DNA from: Flavobacterium sp. FEMGT703F
GTDB taxonomy: Bacteria; Bacteroidota; Bacteroidia; Flavobacteriales; Flavobacteriaceae
Assembly (NCBI GenBank): GCA_002786385.1
Contig: PGCN01000012.1
Span: 186,001 to 250,000, forward strand
DNA: 64,000 nt
Direction: 5' to 3'
Made by a program: the position numbers and the translations under genes. The notes below the pieces were generated by a model, which worked only from the letters and a program-made list of their open reading frames with translations, searched no databases and was not told where the DNA came from. This document shows, in pieces, positions 14,434 to 24,562 of this stretch; positions within the stretch are counted from its first letter, which is position 1; each line of letters begins with the position of its first letter.

Positions 14434-15210
14434 TTATTTGAAATATGTAAATTGATGTTGGTATTGCCCGTCGGCACTGTAAAGCGCTACCGGATAATTG
14501 ATATTATTGTAATCCGCATCCATGGAAACTTCAATTGGAGATTCACCCGAAACGGTAGTAATTTGTTGTGTTACATTGTGCTGCATCCCGAATAAACCAT
14601 TGGCAATAAAACTGTACAATTTGATGGCGTTGATTCCGGTTACATTTTGCATCGGATGATTGGCATCGTCATAAGTATAAGCAACACTGAAATTTGTTGT
14701 GTTAGATGCAAACTCTTTTTGGATCACTTCCCCATTGTGGAAATAAAATCTTTCTACAATATCTGACTGTGCATTTTGAGTGGCTGTATTACCACTAAAT
14801 CCGTTTACAGTCACCGAACCATCTACATTGTATGTAAAGACACTTTTAAAGCCATAATTGCTAGTCGGTTGTACTTTTACCGCTTGAATTAATTGGTTGT
14901 TACTGTTGTAAGTAAAAGTGGTAGTAGCTATATTTTGGTTGGCTGTGTTGAATCTTTTAACCTCAGCAATCAAATTACCGTTATAAGTGTATAAGTCATA
15001 TCCTGAACCATCGGCTACCGCTTCGATTTCAAAAGCCACCTTAGTCAATTTAGTTCCTTTGTAAAAGAAAGTATAGCTGGCATTTTGACCCATGTTTACA
15101 GAAGTTAATTTTCTAAGTAAGACAGGACTATCAGTATCGCTGTCGCTGGAACACGAAACCAAAGAGGTAATGATTAAAACAAGGAATAGGTATTGAAATA
15201 CTTTTTTCAT
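14434..15210 (-). CDS. Putative lipoprotein with YD-like repeats
   Basis: A 258-residue exported lipoprotein. The signal sequence ends in the lipobox LVSC with Cys20, followed by SSDSDTDSP. The mature part has repeated beta hairpins of the 'TFTYNSNNQLIQAV', 'FTYNVDGSVTVNG' and 'AYTYDDANHPMQNV' type, similar to the short tyrosine/aspartate repeats seen in DUF4595-like and RHS-type proteins. It is monocistronic with a good terminator. It carries no enzyme motif that I can see; function is unknown. Confidence 0.8.
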   Translation of the reverse strand: MKKVFQYLFLVLIITSLVSCSSDSDTDSPVLLRKLTSVNMGQNASYTFFYKGTKLTKVAFEIEAVADGSGYDLYTYNGNLIAEVKRFNTANQNIATTTFTYNSNNQLIQAVKVQPTSNYGFKSVFTYNVDGSVTVNGFSGNTATQNAQSDIVERFYFHNGEVIQKEFASNTTNFSVAYTYDDANHPMQNVTGINAIKLYSFIANGLFGMQHNVTQQITTVSGESPIEVSMDADYNNINYPVALYSADGQYQHQFTYFK

Positions 15211-15361
15211 GACGCATTAGTAGTTTTGGCATATTCAATTGCTGGGGCTTTTTGAATACGAGTCAAAAGTATTCAGGCCAGCAGTAACTCAAAAAAACTT
15301 TCGATATACTACCCGAAAATCTGTTAAACAACAATTGAAATGTAGTTTATCGACAAAAAAA

Positions 15362-15386
15362 AGCCTTTTCCGTTTTGGAAAAGGCT
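15362..15386 (-). terminator. Terminator of alaS
   Basis: Arms AGCCTTTTCC (15362-15371) and GGAAAAGGCT (15377-15386) enclose a 5-nt loop. On the minus strand the stem is followed by eight T residues. Confidence 0.9.
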
Positions 15387-15410
15387 CATTTATAATCTAC
15401 TATCAATTTG

Positions 15411-18047
15411 TTATTTCACAAAATCCACAGCTTTGGTTAACGCTTCTTGGATTCCGGCTACATTTTTACCTCCGGCTGTAGCAAAGAACGGTTGTCCGCC
15501 GCCGCCGCCTTGGATGTATTTACCCAATTCACGAACTACTTGACCGGCGTTTAAGTTTTTCTCGGCTACCAGTTCTTTTGAGATGTAGCAAGTTAACATC
15601 GGTTTGTCCTCATCGGCTGTGGCTAACACTAAGAATAAATTAGTGCCTAAATTGCCTAATTCATAAGCCAAATCTTTAGCGCCTTCCGCATTCAAATCGA
15701 CTTGAGTAGCCAAGAATTTAAGGCCGTTGATTTCTTGTAATTGTGACGCCAATTCACCTTTCAGGTTTTTGGCTTTCTCTTTTAACAATTGCTCTATTTG
15801 CTTTTTCAATTTGGCGTTTTCGTCTTGTAACGAAACAACCGCTTTGAGCGTATCTTGTGGATTTTTCAAAGTTTCTTTAATGGAAGCCAAGGCATTTTCT
15901 TGTTGGGTAAAGAAATCTTTCACCGCTTCACCGGTGATGGCTTCAATTCGACGAATTCCGGCCGCTACGGCACCCTCAGATACAATTTTGAAATGCCAGA
16001 TTTCGGCGGTATTTTTCACGTGAATACCCCCGCACAACTCTTTGCTGTCGCCAAATTCGATCATGCGAACCGTATCACCGTATTTCTCACCAAACAACGC
16101 CATAGCACCTTTGGCCAATGCTTCTTGTATTGGAATATTTCGGTATTCCCCTAATTGGAGTTGGGCTTCAATTTGGGCATTCACACTGGCTTCCACCTGA
16201 CGTAATTCTTCGTCGGTGACTTTACTGAAATGCGAAAAGTCGAAACGCAAATAGTTTGGATTCACCAACGAGCCTTTTTGCTCCACATGCGTTCCCAAAA
16301 CAGTTCTCAAAGCCAAATGCATCAAATGCGTAGCCGAGTGGTTTTTGGAAGTGGAAGTTCTTAAATCGGTGTTGACTTTAGCCATGAAAGTGGCATTTAC
16401 ATTTTCCGGTAACTGTTTGGCGAAATGTAAAATCAGGTTGTTTTCTTTTTTGGTGTCGATGATGTCAATGGTTTCATTGGCCGAAACCAAAGTACCTTTG
16501 TCGCCCACTTGCCCACCACCTTCCGGATAGAAAGGCGTGCTGTCTAAAACGATTTGGTATAAAACACCATCTTTTTTTGAATCTACTTTGCGGATTCGGG
16601 TGATTTTGACTTCGTTTTCGGTTTGGTCGTAGCCCACAAATGTTTCTACATTACCCGGAATTAATACTTGCCAATCTTCGGTTGAAACCTCGGAGGCAGC
16701 TCGTGAACGGTCTTTTTGTTTTTGCAATTCGGCATCAAATTCCGATTCGTTGAACGAATAACCTTTTTCTTTTAATATCAGCGCCGTTAAATCTTTTGGA
16801 AAACCGAAAGTATCGTATAGTTCGAATACTTTTTCGCCTTTGACTTCTTTACCGGAAGCTTCGGCTACTACTTTATCCAGCAATTGCAAACCTTGTTCTA
16901 AAGTTCTTAAGAATGATGCCTCTTCCTCGCGAATAACATTTGTCACTAACTGTTGTTGCGATTTGATTTCCGGGAAAAAATCGCCCATTTGATCTGCTAA
17001 GACCGAAACTAATTTATTGATAAACGGTTCTTTCGTATTTAAGAACGTAAAGCCGTAACGAATGGCTCTACGCAAAATTCGGCGAATCACATAACCAGCA
17101 CCTCCGTTAGACGGCAATTGTCCGTCGGCTATAGCGAAAGCCACGGCACGAACGTGATCAACAATGACGCGAATGGCAATATTCGTTTTATTTTGTTCCT
17201 CAGAAATATTTTTGACTTCGTTAGAAGTGTATTTTAATCCTGTAATCTCTTCTACTTTGGCAATTAGTGGCGTGAACACATCGGTATCATAATTCGAGGT
17301 TACGTTTTGCATGGCCATACACAAACGCTCGAAGCCCATCCCGGTATCTACGTGTTGGGCAGGCAATTTTTCTAAACTGCCGTCGGCTTTGCGGTTAAAT
17401 TCCATGAATACGTTGTTCCAAATTTCCACCACTTGCGGATGATCGGCATTCACCAAGCTACGCCCTGACACAGCCGCTCTTTCGGCATCGGTTCGTAAAT
17501 CGATGTGGATTTCGGAACACGGACCACACGGGCCTTGGTCACCCATTTCCCAGAAATTGTCTTTTTTGTTACCTAAAATGATACGGTCTTCCGATACGTA
17601 TTGTTTCCAAATATCAAAAGCTTCTTGATCGAACGGTACATTTTCGGCCGGATTACCTTCAAAAACGGACACGTACAAACGGTCTTTGTCCAATTTCAAC
17701 ACTTCGGTCAGGAATTCCCAAGCCCATGCTAAGGCTTCTTTTTTGAAGTAATCGCCAAAAGACCAGTTGCCCAACATTTCGAACATAGTATGGTGATAGG
17801 TATCAAAACCTACATCTTCTAAATCGTTGTGTTTTCCGGAAACGCGGAGACACTTTTGGGTATCGGCTATTCTTGGACTTTTCGGTGTTCCGTTGCCTAA
17901 AAAGAATTCTTTGAATTGTGCCATACCCGAGTTGTTGAACATTAGGGTTGGGTCGTCTTTCAAAACGATAGGTGCTGAAGGAACAATTAAGTGTCCTTTG
18001 CTTTCGAAGAATTGCAAGTAGGCTTTACGGATGTCTTGTGATTTCAT
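15411..18047 (-). CDS. alaS: Alanyl-tRNA synthetase
   Basis: An 878-residue class II aminoacyl-tRNA synthetase that charges tRNA-Ala, with full-length domain order. The N-terminal catalytic core starts at [17 protein letters not shown] and includes class II motif 2 around [35 protein letters not shown] (written here in parts of the family signature). The tRNA-recognition region follows, then the editing domain with zinc/editing-site motifs HSATHLMH and CGGIH (about residues 565-670), and the C-Ala domain with a coiled coil and a [14 protein letters not shown] segment near the end. It is a single-gene unit with its own terminator. The gene upstream is divergent. Confidence 0.98.
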   Translation of the reverse strand: MKSQDIRKAYLQFFESKGHLIVPSAPIVLKDDPTLMFNNSGMAQFKEFFLGNGTPKSPRIADTQKCLRVSGKHNDLEDVGFDTYHHTMFEMLGNWSFGDYFKKEALAWAWEFLTEVLKLDKDRLYVSVFEGNPAENVPFDQEAFDIWKQYVSEDRIILGNKKDNFWEMGDQGPCGPCSEIHIDLRTDAERAAVSGRSLVNADHPQVVEIWNNVFMEFNRKADGSLEKLPAQHVDTGMGFERLCMAMQNVTSNYDTDVFTPLIAKVEEITGLKYTSNEVKNISEEQNKTNIAIRVIVDHVRAVAFAIADGQLPSNGGAGYVIRRILRRAIRYGFTFLNTKEPFINKLVSVLADQMGDFFPEIKSQQQLVTNVIREEEASFLRTLEQGLQLLDKVVAEASGKEVKGEKVFELYDTFGFPKDLTALILKEKGYSFNESEFDAELQKQKDRSRAASEVSTEDWQVLIPGNVETFVGYDQTENEVKITRIRKVDSKKDGVLYQIVLDSTPFYPEGGGQVGDKGTLVSANETIDIIDTKKENNLILHFAKQLPENVNATFMAKVNTDLRTSTSKNHSATHLMHLALRTVLGTHVEQKGSLVNPNYLRFDFSHFSKVTDEELRQVEASVNAQIEAQLQLGEYRNIPIQEALAKGAMALFGEKYGDTVRMIEFGDSKELCGGIHVKNTAEIWHFKIVSEGAVAAGIRRIEAITGEAVKDFFTQQENALASIKETLKNPQDTLKAVVSLQDENAKLKKQIEQLLKEKAKNLKGELASQLQEINGLKFLATQVDLNAEGAKDLAYELGNLGTNLFLVLATADEDKPMLTCYISKELVAEKNLNAGQVVRELGKYIQGGGGGQPFFATAGGKNVAGIQEALTKAVDFVK

Positions 18048-18109
18048 TTTAGATGGCTAGATTGTTAGATCTTTAGATTATCAGATTTTAAAAAAAACGG
18101 CTTACTGTT

Positions 18110-18174
18110 TAGCCCCGATTGCAGTGAAAATCCTTTTTGTAAAAAAGATTGTAACGGAAAGCGGGAAAATGGTT
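18110..18174 (+). repeat. Dispersed intergenic element, copy B
   Basis: The left core TAGCCCCGATTGCAGTG (18110-18126) and right core GTAACGGAAAGCGGGAAA (18151-18168) flank a short hairpin CTTTTT-GTA-AAAAAG. Further right, CCAAACGTTTCGCTCC resembles CCCAAACCTTTCGCTCC next to copy D. It lies between divergent alaS and the M23 peptidase gene. The sequence just left of it (18050-18090) is a degenerate AGATT-type low-complexity stretch. Confidence 0.65.
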
Positions 18175-18280
18175 TAGCAATTGAACCAAACGTTTCGCTC
18201 CTAATTTTTCAACTTAGCTCAGAAAGACCGTTAATTTTAAAGCTTCCAATTAAAATTTCGGATATGACTGAAACATTTGT

Positions 18281-18288
18281 TAAATTTG
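18281..18288 (+). promoter_or_regulatory. Possible -7 box for the M23 peptidase gene
   Basis: TAAATTTG matches TAnnTTTG and lies 53 nt before the ATG at 18342. No TTG was found at the usual upstream spacing. Confidence 0.4.
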
Positions 18289-18341
18289 TTCGTATAACCA
18301 TTGTTTTTTAAAACAAGCACAAAAATAGTATAAAATCAAAG

Positions 18342-19322
18342 ATGGCGAAAAAAGTAAAGTATTATTTCGACCCCGAAAGTTTGGCTTATCGTAAAATCAA
18401 GCCGAAACTGTCTAAAAAACTGGGATACATAGGGTTGTTTTTGCTGTCATCTGCCTTATTTGGTTTTTTGTGTTTTGTGGTTTTATTGAATTCTTCCTTC
18501 TTGGAGACGCCGAAAGATCGTTTGCAAGCGCGTGAGATTGAGACCATGAAATTGCGGTATGCGATTTTGAATAAAAAAATCGATCAAGTAGAAGAAGTTT
18601 TGGCGGATGTTGAGGATAGAGATAACAATATTTACAGGGCCTATTTTAACACCTCTCCCATTCCGGCGGAACAACGAAAAGCGGGATTTGGCGGCGTAAA
18701 TCGATACAAAGAATTAGAAGGTTTTGACAATTCGGAATTGGTGATTAACACCTCGAAACGAGTCGATGTAATTTCCAAAGAGTTGGCCATACAGTCGAAA
18801 TCGTTGGATGAAATTTTGAAATTGGCCAAAGAGAAAAATAAATTATTAGCGGCCATTCCGGCGATACAACCGGTTAAAAACGAACAGATGAAACGAGTAG
18901 CCTCAGGATTTGGATACCGCAGCGACCCGTTTACCAAAGTGCGCAAAATGCACCAAGGCATGGATTTTACGGCTAAAACCGGCACACCGGTGTTTGCTAC
19001 AGGCGACGGTGTGGTTAAGAATGCCGACAACTCCAAATCGGGTTACGGGAATCACATAGAAATCAGCCACGGTTATGGCTATTTGACCTTGTATGCGCAC
19101 TTGAGCAAGTATAAAGTAAAACGCGGTCAACGTGTAAAACGCGGCGACATTATAGGCTATGTGGGTAGTACCGGACGAAGCGAAGCACCGCATTTGCATT
19201 ATGAAGTACACAAAGACGGCAAAGTAGTCAACCCGTTGAATTTTTACTACGGCAATATTTCGGCGGCAGAGTATAATGTGATTTCGAAAATAGCAAACCA
19301 GGAGAATCAATCATTGGATTAA
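18342..19322 (+). CDS. Membrane-anchored M23 family metallopeptidase
   Basis: A 326-residue inner-membrane protein with a cytoplasmic Lys-rich N-terminus, one transmembrane helix (about 28-50), a periplasmic coiled-coil stalk (60-175), and a LytM/M23 endopeptidase domain (185-305). The zinc and catalytic residues are all present: His204 and Asp208 in HQGMD, His253 in YAHL, and His284/His286 in HLHYEV. It should therefore be an active D,D-endopeptidase that cuts peptidoglycan cross-links, not a degenerate activator. It lies head-to-head with alaS and upstream of a MerR regulator. Confidence 0.93.
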   Translation: MAKKVKYYFDPESLAYRKIKPKLSKKLGYIGLFLLSSALFGFLCFVVLLNSSFLETPKDRLQAREIETMKLRYAILNKKIDQVEEVLADVEDRDNNIYRAYFNTSPIPAEQRKAGFGGVNRYKELEGFDNSELVINTSKRVDVISKELAIQSKSLDEILKLAKEKNKLLAAIPAIQPVKNEQMKRVASGFGYRSDPFTKVRKMHQGMDFTAKTGTPVFATGDGVVKNADNSKSGYGNHIEISHGYGYLTLYAHLSKYKVKRGQRVKRGDIIGYVGSTGRSEAPHLHYEVHKDGKVVNPLNFYYGNISAAEYNVISKIANQENQSLD

Positions 19323-19372
19323 CGATTTTAGATTGTTGATTTAAGATTTATGAATACAAAAATATAACGACT

Positions 19373-19705
19373 ATGCATATCGAGTTAAAAGAAGGAAAAA
19401 GGTATTACAGCATTGGCGAAGTGGCAAAGGCTTTTAACGTGAATGCGTCATTGATTCGTTTTTGGGACAAAGAATTCGATATCCTAAAGCCGAAAAAGAA
19501 CGCCAAAGGCAATCGAATGTTTACCCCGGAAGACGTCAAAAATTTACAACTGATATACCATTTGGTAAAAGAACGTGGCTTTACCTTGGAAGGTGCCAAA
19601 ACCCATTTAAAAGAAGGCCAAAAGAAAACTTTAGACAAGTTTGAAATCATTAGCAAACTCGAGGCGGTGAAAGCCCAATTATTAAATATCAAGAACCAAC
19701 TTTAG
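19373..19705 (+). CDS. MerR family transcriptional regulator
   Basis: A 110-residue DNA-binding protein. Residues 9-80 form a MerR-type winged helix (YYSIGEVAKAFNVNASLIRFW ... RMFTPEDVKNLQLIYHLV), followed by a short dimerisation helix. It has no C-terminal ligand-binding domain and no metal-binding cysteines, so the usual MerR metal or drug sensing is not supported. Short proteins of this kind are conserved next to M23 peptidase genes in Flavobacteriaceae, as I recall. It is preceded by a degenerate AGATT-type stretch (19323-19350). The target is unknown. Confidence 0.88.
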   Translation: MHIELKEGKRYYSIGEVAKAFNVNASLIRFWDKEFDILKPKKNAKGNRMFTPEDVKNLQLIYHLVKERGFTLEGAKTHLKEGQKKTLDKFEIISKLEAVKAQLLNIKNQL

Positions 19706-19767
19706 GCTTGGTTTTTGTAACAAACAACAAAACTTAAAACTAATAACAAACACTTAAATTAAAAAAC

Positions 19768-20355
19768 ATGGATTTTAAAAAATTTTTACCTTGGATTATT
19801 GGAATCGGATTAGTATTGATTATTGGATTCTGGGTTATGGGAGTTATGAACACCGGATTACAAAAAGATCAAGCCGTTAATAAAGAATGGGGAAATGTTA
19901 ATACTGCTTACCAAAGAAGAAATGACTTAATTGGCAACTTAGTGAATACCGTAAAAGGAGCTGCCGAGTTTGAAAAAAGTACGTTAACTGCTGTAATCGA
20001 GGCCAGAGCTAAAGCTACAGCTGTTACTATTGATCCGGCTAATGTTACACCGGAACAATTAGCGGCCTTTAATTCCGCTCAATCCGGAGTTTCTTCTTCG
20101 TTATCAAGATTATTGGTTTCAGTAGAACAATATCCTAGCTTGAAAGCCAATGAAAACTTCTTGAAATTACAAGACGAATTAGCCAGCACAGAAAATCAAA
20201 TTCTTACAGCCAGAACTCGTTTCAATGAAGTGGTACAAGAATACAACAATTATGTTTTGGCTATGCCACAAAGTATTTTCTTAGGCAAGTACAAAGAGAA
20301 ACCATACTTCAAAGCTGTTGAAGGTGCTGAAAAACCGGTAGAGGTAAAATTCTAA
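19768..20355 (+). CDS. lemA: LemA family protein
   Basis: A 195-residue LemA-family protein with an N-terminal membrane helix (residues 8-27, FLPWIIGIGLVLIIGFWVMG) and a four-helix-bundle domain (QDQAVNKEWGNVNTAYQRRNDLIGNLVNTVKG ... FNEVVQEYNNYVLAMP). The short N-terminus before the helix and the extended helical remainder are typical. It is the first gene of a three-gene operon with two TPM-domain proteins (9 bp and 3 bp gaps), a combination common in Bacteroidota. The family's biochemical role is not settled; membrane-associated stress functions have been proposed. Confidence 0.93.
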   Translation: MDFKKFLPWIIGIGLVLIIGFWVMGVMNTGLQKDQAVNKEWGNVNTAYQRRNDLIGNLVNTVKGAAEFEKSTLTAVIEARAKATAVTIDPANVTPEQLAAFNSAQSGVSSSLSRLLVSVEQYPSLKANENFLKLQDELASTENQILTARTRFNEVVQEYNNYVLAMPQSIFLGKYKEKPYFKAVEGAEKPVEVKF

Positions 20356-20364
20356 TCCCATACG

Positions 20365-20802
20365 ATGTCAAAAGTAGAAGATTTTCTAACTCCTGAAGAA
20401 GAACAAGAAATTGTAGCAGCCATTCGCACGGCTGAAAAGAATACTTCGGGAGAAATCAGAGTACATCTTGAAAAACATACTTCCATTGCTGCGTTTGATC
20501 GCGCGATGGAAGTTTTTCATTTGCTCAAAATGGACGAAACCGAGTTGAAAAACGGGGTTTTGATTTACCTAGCGGTGAAAGACAAAACCTTTGTGATTTG
20601 TGGCGACAAAGGCATTAACGATTTGGTGCCAAATGATTTTTGGGATTGCACCCGTGATGTTATGGCGACCCATTTTAAAGAAGGTCGATTCAAACAAGGT
20701 TTGATTGACGGCATTTTGCGCGCCGGGGAACAATTGCAAAAGTACTTTCCGTACCAAGAAGGCGATACCAACGAATTGTCGAACGAAATATCAAAAGGAT
20801 AA
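20365..20802 (+). CDS. TPM domain protein (short, soluble)
   Basis: A 145-residue protein consisting mostly of one TPM_phosphatase-type domain (FLTPEEEQEIVAAIRTAEKNTSGEIRVHLE ... TFVICGDKGINDLVP). No signal peptide or membrane helix is visible, in contrast to the following paralogue, so it should be cytoplasmic. It is in the middle of the LemA-TPM-TPM operon; the downstream start is 3 bp from its stop. Members are annotated as TLP18.3/Psb32/MOLO-1 domain proteins; activity is not established for this subgroup. Confidence 0.88.
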   Translation: MSKVEDFLTPEEEQEIVAAIRTAEKNTSGEIRVHLEKHTSIAAFDRAMEVFHLLKMDETELKNGVLIYLAVKDKTFVICGDKGINDLVPNDFWDCTRDVMATHFKEGRFKQGLIDGILRAGEQLQKYFPYQEGDTNELSNEISKG

Positions 20803-20805
20803 AAT

Positions 20806-21630
20806 ATGAAAATTCCAAACCTGAACATTCCAAATTCCAAATGGGTTTTGAAATTGATCTTTATCCTCTCCTTTTTTCTGAGTAGTAATAGTATTTTTTG
20901 TCAATTTACCATTCCCAAAGTGCCGGCTGAACAAACTTCGGTTTACGATTATGCCGATGTTTTAAAGCCCGACGAAGAAGCGCAACTCAAAGAGAAACTG
21001 ATACGTTACTCAGACAGTACCACTACACAAATTGTAGTAATTACTATTGAAAGTTTGCAAGGTGAAGATATTGGTATCTTAACCCCAAAATGGGGACATG
21101 CCTGGGGAATAGGCGGCTCTAAACAAAACGACAATGGTGTTATCATTTTGTTGGCCAAAAAAGAACGCAAAATATGGATTTCGGCCGGTTACGGTTTAGA
21201 AGATCGATTGACTGCCGGAATTGGAGGAGAAATTACCCGTAACATTATTATACCGGAATTCAAAGCCGGCAGTTATTATAAAGGCCTTGACAAAGGAACC
21301 GACGCTTTGTTTGACGTTTTTAAAGGCAAGTACAAAGGAGAAAGAAAAAAAGCTAAAAAAGAAGGCAATATTCCTATCTTACCTATTATTATCATTGTAA
21401 TCGTAATCATTTTTATCATTGCCAAAAACAAAGGCAACGGCGGTGGCAATCATGGCAATCGCGGTGGCGGTGGTTTTGACTTAGCCGACATCATCATCTT
21501 GAGCAGTTTGGGTCGCGGTGGTGGCGGTGGCTTTGGCGGTTCTTCCGGTGGTGGTTTTGGAGGCGGTGGATTCGGTGGCGGATTTGGCGGTGGCGGATTC
21601 TCGGGCGGTGGTTCGGGAGGAAGTTGGTAA
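20806..21630 (+). CDS. TPM domain membrane protein with glycine-rich tail
   Basis: A 274-residue exported protein with an N-terminal hydrophobic signal (about 14-32), a TPM domain (residues ~38-170, QTSVYDYADVLKPDEEAQLK ... GYGLEDRLTAGIGGEI), a membrane helix (about 186-202, LPIIIIVIVIIFIIAK) and a C-terminal tail of Gly/Phe/Ser repeats (GGGGFGG). This YgcG-like architecture is usual. The first codons (KIPNLNIPNSKW) come from an ATTCCAAA-type low-complexity stretch, so the n-region of the signal is unusually long; there is no in-frame ATG further in before the hydrophobic core. Confidence 0.9.
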   Translation: MKIPNLNIPNSKWVLKLIFILSFFLSSNSIFCQFTIPKVPAEQTSVYDYADVLKPDEEAQLKEKLIRYSDSTTTQIVVITIESLQGEDIGILTPKWGHAWGIGGSKQNDNGVIILLAKKERKIWISAGYGLEDRLTAGIGGEITRNIIIPEFKAGSYYKGLDKGTDALFDVFKGKYKGERKKAKKEGNIPILPIIIIVIVIIFIIAKNKGNGGGNHGNRGGGGFDLADIIILSSLGRGGGGGFGGSSGGGFGGGGFGGGFGGGGFSGGGSGGSW

Positions 21631-21652
21631 ATCAGTGCTGTTTCGAAATATA

Positions 21653-21685
21653 AAAAAACCTCGTTCTAATCAAACGAGGTTTTTT
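21653..21685. terminator. Bidirectional terminator
   Basis: The stem A(n)CCTCGTT (to 21665) / AACGAGGT(n) (21673-21685) has A-runs on the left and T-runs on the right. It serves both the plus-strand TPM operon and the minus-strand outer-membrane protein gene that converge here. Confidence 0.9.
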
Positions 21686-21687
21686 AT

Positions 21688-24459
21688 TTAATCCATGATG
21701 ATAATCCCACCATCACCTTTTTTCTTGCCGCCAAATTTTTCGAGTTTGTAGGTTAGCGAAAACATGACGTAGCGTCGCAACACGGTGTTTTCCGAATCGA
21801 TAATCGCTGTTGGCGTAATGGTTCTGGTAGCGTTTTGGTTTTGGTCTAATAAGTCGTAGACTTTGACTTTGGCCAAAAACTGGTCTTTGAAGAAATTGTA
21901 CCCTAAACTCACATTCCACAAATAGAAATCCTTTTTGTAACCATCGGCTATGTTGGAATTATAATTGTATCCGAAATCGCTGCCGATGACAAACTTTTTA
22001 GGAACATAAGAAGTAATTTCCAACTTGGCATTATGAACAAAGTTCTGTGCATTATCAATGATATAGTTTTTGTAATTGGTGGTATTAAGAGTGTAGCGAT
22101 AACTTGGTGCTATAGTAATTAATTCGTCTATACTCCAAGTTAAATTGACCCTCGGATTAATTTGTAAGCCTTTCGACTCAAATGCAACCGCATTGGTCAA
22201 CCCTTTGTTGGCATCATAATTAAAATTGATTCCAGCACCGTAACGCAAGGTTCTTTTTTCTTTTTTGAACGACTTATTCCAGTTTACGCCGAAATATGAA
22301 TTGTAAACTACATCAACGTTTTGGTAAGTGGTTGTCGCTTTAAAATTAGTATCGAAAACCGTTGAAGACACTACAGCATCCTGACTCAAATTGAAGCCCG
22401 AATAGATGTAATAACCGGAACGACTTTGGTAATCATAATCATTGAAACTAAAGTATAAATTGTGTCTTTGTGTGGGTTTAAGCGCATCATTCCCTACGAA
22501 TGTACTTAATGGATTAGATAAATTTTCAACCGGTAAAACCTGATTGGCTTGCGGCAATTGTACGCCAAAATCATAGAAGGAATAAATCGATTTAGATTTC
22601 CCCATACGGTGACTGATATAGCCTTTAATTCTTGGGAAAACGTAATTTTTGTTGCGATTGGTAGTCACGCCTAAATAGTTCGAACGCGCATCAAAGGTCA
22701 CAAATTCAGGGCCGATATTAATGCGCCCGTTGGTTTTGTTTTTCCCTAAAATCAATCCGGTTGAAGGGAAGAATGTAGTAGCTTTAGATGAAGTTTCATT
22801 CGATTGCAAATCATTTAAATCGTTATAAGCTACTCCATCAAAATCAAAAGTAGTCAACGTATTCTTGATGTTGCGATACGTTACTTCTGAAGTCAAGCTC
22901 AAACGAAGTGAATCGGCTATAGGCTCGCCAAATCGGACTTCGAGTTTCACAAAATCGTTATTGGTTTTATCCCACTGATTTTGATTCCTAATATCATCGG
23001 GCGTAGTATCGGTAAAGAGTGTGGCCGAATTGGTATTCAAGAAATTGTCTCTGCGTTGGAATTCCGATTCAAAATTAATCGACATACCTCGGTTTTTCTT
23101 CAAAAATTGTTTGCTGTAACTGGCTTCTGTTCCAAAGGTGGTAAAGTCATTTTCGCTGTAATCGTCATTGGTGCTCGAATTCAGTTCGTCTGATGCTTCA
23201 TTAACGGTGACTTGATTTCTAGACGACTTGTTGTAATTTTTAGTTTTTTGAAAGTTAGGATTGATATAAATAGTATTCAAAGAATCTATCGCAATTTCAA
23301 AATCCATGTCTAAAGTATGTCCGTTACTACCGCTTCTACTCAAGCCATTAGAATTGGTAAAGGTTTTGCCTTGCGGAAGCAGGTTGATTCTGTCTGTTCT
23401 TGAAGTATTTTCGGTTTCGGCATTAGAGAAATAATAGCTACCGCTTTGGTCAATTTTTTTCATCCATTTGTCTTGGTAATTCACGCCAATCAAATTCGAT
23501 CTGGTTATCCCACGATTGCCACCGAATGACATATTGTTAATCCCGAAGCTGCCATCATCGTTGTAAAAAACGGAAGAATTTCGGCCGCCACCCATATTGT
23601 CAAACACTTCGTCCATGGAAAAACCGATGGAGTTGATGTTGTTGGAAGAAGCCAAGACACTGACTTTCCGTTCTCCTTTAAAATAGTTGAGTAGCAAACT
23701 CGATTCGTATCGTTTGTCCGAACCCGTTCCGGCTACTACTTTTCCGAAAAAGCCTTTATTTTTTTCTTCTTGTATCGTAAGATTGATGGTTTTTTCCTGT
23801 GATCCGGAAGCTTCTCCTGAGATTTCTTCGGCTTTGGTTTTGGTGTCTACTACTTGTACCTTGTCGATAAGTTCTGCCGGCAAGTTTTGGGTAGCGATTT
23901 TACCGTCTTTGCCAAAGAACGGTTTGCCGTTGACCAAAATATTATTCACTTCCTGGCCGTTAACGGTGATTTTACCTTCAGGAGTAATTTCTACTCCCGG
24001 CAATTGCTTGAGTAAGGCTTCTACGTTGGCATCGGCGCCGACTTTAAACGAAGCGGCATTGAACTCCAAGGTATCTTTTTTGATGCGGATAGGTGGAATT
24101 TCGGCTTTTACCACTACTTCATCTAATTGATTCGTAGCTTCTTTGAGTTCGATAGCACCAAAATCTTTGTCGTTTACCAAAGAAGTCATTTCTTCCTTAA
24201 AATCTTGGTAACTGATGTAGGATACTTTTAGCGCAACCGGCTTGTCTATCTTTTTGATTTTAAAAAAAAACGTACCCATTTTGTTGGTAATCGTATAGTC
24301 GATAATAGTAGAATCTTTTACTGAGGTGAGATACACGGTAGCCGATTCGATGGGCAACTTGGTGGTTTGATCAATTACTTTTCCCTTTAAGGAAAGGGTT
24401 TGACCGAAAGCAACAGTAGAGAAAAGAACTAGTAAGGCTAGGTAAAGCGATTTTGGCAT
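21688..24459 (-). CDS. Outer-membrane beta-barrel receptor with carboxypeptidase-regulatory-like domain
   Basis: A 923-residue outer-membrane protein with signal peptide MPKSLYLALLVLFSTVAFGQ, a CarboxypepD_reg-like beta-sandwich (22-110, LKGKVIDQTTKLPIESATVYL), a plug-like domain (about 130-215, LLKQLPGVEITPEGKITVNGQEV), and a large barrel of the OMP_b-brl type found in Bacteroidota TonB-dependent-receptor relatives. No SusD-like partner is adjacent, so it is not a canonical SusC. The substrate is unknown. It lies downstream of der; a strong hairpin with its T-run touching the start codon separates the two genes and may act on this gene's expression. Confidence 0.88.
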   Translation of the reverse strand: MPKSLYLALLVLFSTVAFGQTLSLKGKVIDQTTKLPIESATVYLTSVKDSTIIDYTITNKMGTFFFKIKKIDKPVALKVSYISYQDFKEEMTSLVNDKDFGAIELKEATNQLDEVVVKAEIPPIRIKKDTLEFNAASFKVGADANVEALLKQLPGVEITPEGKITVNGQEVNNILVNGKPFFGKDGKIATQNLPAELIDKVQVVDTKTKAEEISGEASGSQEKTINLTIQEEKNKGFFGKVVAGTGSDKRYESSLLLNYFKGERKVSVLASSNNINSIGFSMDEVFDNMGGGRNSSVFYNDDGSFGINNMSFGGNRGITRSNLIGVNYQDKWMKKIDQSGSYYFSNAETENTSRTDRINLLPQGKTFTNSNGLSRSGSNGHTLDMDFEIAIDSLNTIYINPNFQKTKNYNKSSRNQVTVNEASDELNSSTNDDYSENDFTTFGTEASYSKQFLKKNRGMSINFESEFQRRDNFLNTNSATLFTDTTPDDIRNQNQWDKTNNDFVKLEVRFGEPIADSLRLSLTSEVTYRNIKNTLTTFDFDGVAYNDLNDLQSNETSSKATTFFPSTGLILGKNKTNGRINIGPEFVTFDARSNYLGVTTNRNKNYVFPRIKGYISHRMGKSKSIYSFYDFGVQLPQANQVLPVENLSNPLSTFVGNDALKPTQRHNLYFSFNDYDYQSRSGYYIYSGFNLSQDAVVSSTVFDTNFKATTTYQNVDVVYNSYFGVNWNKSFKKEKRTLRYGAGINFNYDANKGLTNAVAFESKGLQINPRVNLTWSIDELITIAPSYRYTLNTTNYKNYIIDNAQNFVHNAKLEITSYVPKKFVIGSDFGYNYNSNIADGYKKDFYLWNVSLGYNFFKDQFLAKVKVYDLLDQNQNATRTITPTAIIDSENTVLRRYVMFSLTYKLEKFGGKKKGDGGIIIMD

Positions 24460-24512
24460 AAAAAAAATTTAGCAGTTATTATTGGTTAAGGAAAGCATAA
24501 TAACGGCTAAAT
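24460..24512 (-). terminator. Terminator-like hairpin abutting the receptor start codon
   Basis: Arms 24467-24482 and 24497-24512 form a 16-bp stem with one mismatch. On the minus strand the stem runs into eight T residues (24467-24460), and the ATG at 24459 follows at once. It fits a terminator for der, but its position could also make it an expression control for the next gene. Confidence 0.7.
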
Positions 24513-24562
24513 TCTTATTTTAGTATGGAATGTGAAAATTTCTTACGAAAATTTAACATTTT

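Noticed and set aside
18050..18090. AGATT-type repeats near alaS and at 19323-19350, and ATTAAG-type repeats near 49360
   Set aside because: Degenerate low-complexity DNA common between genes of such AT-rich genomes; no defined unit or structure.
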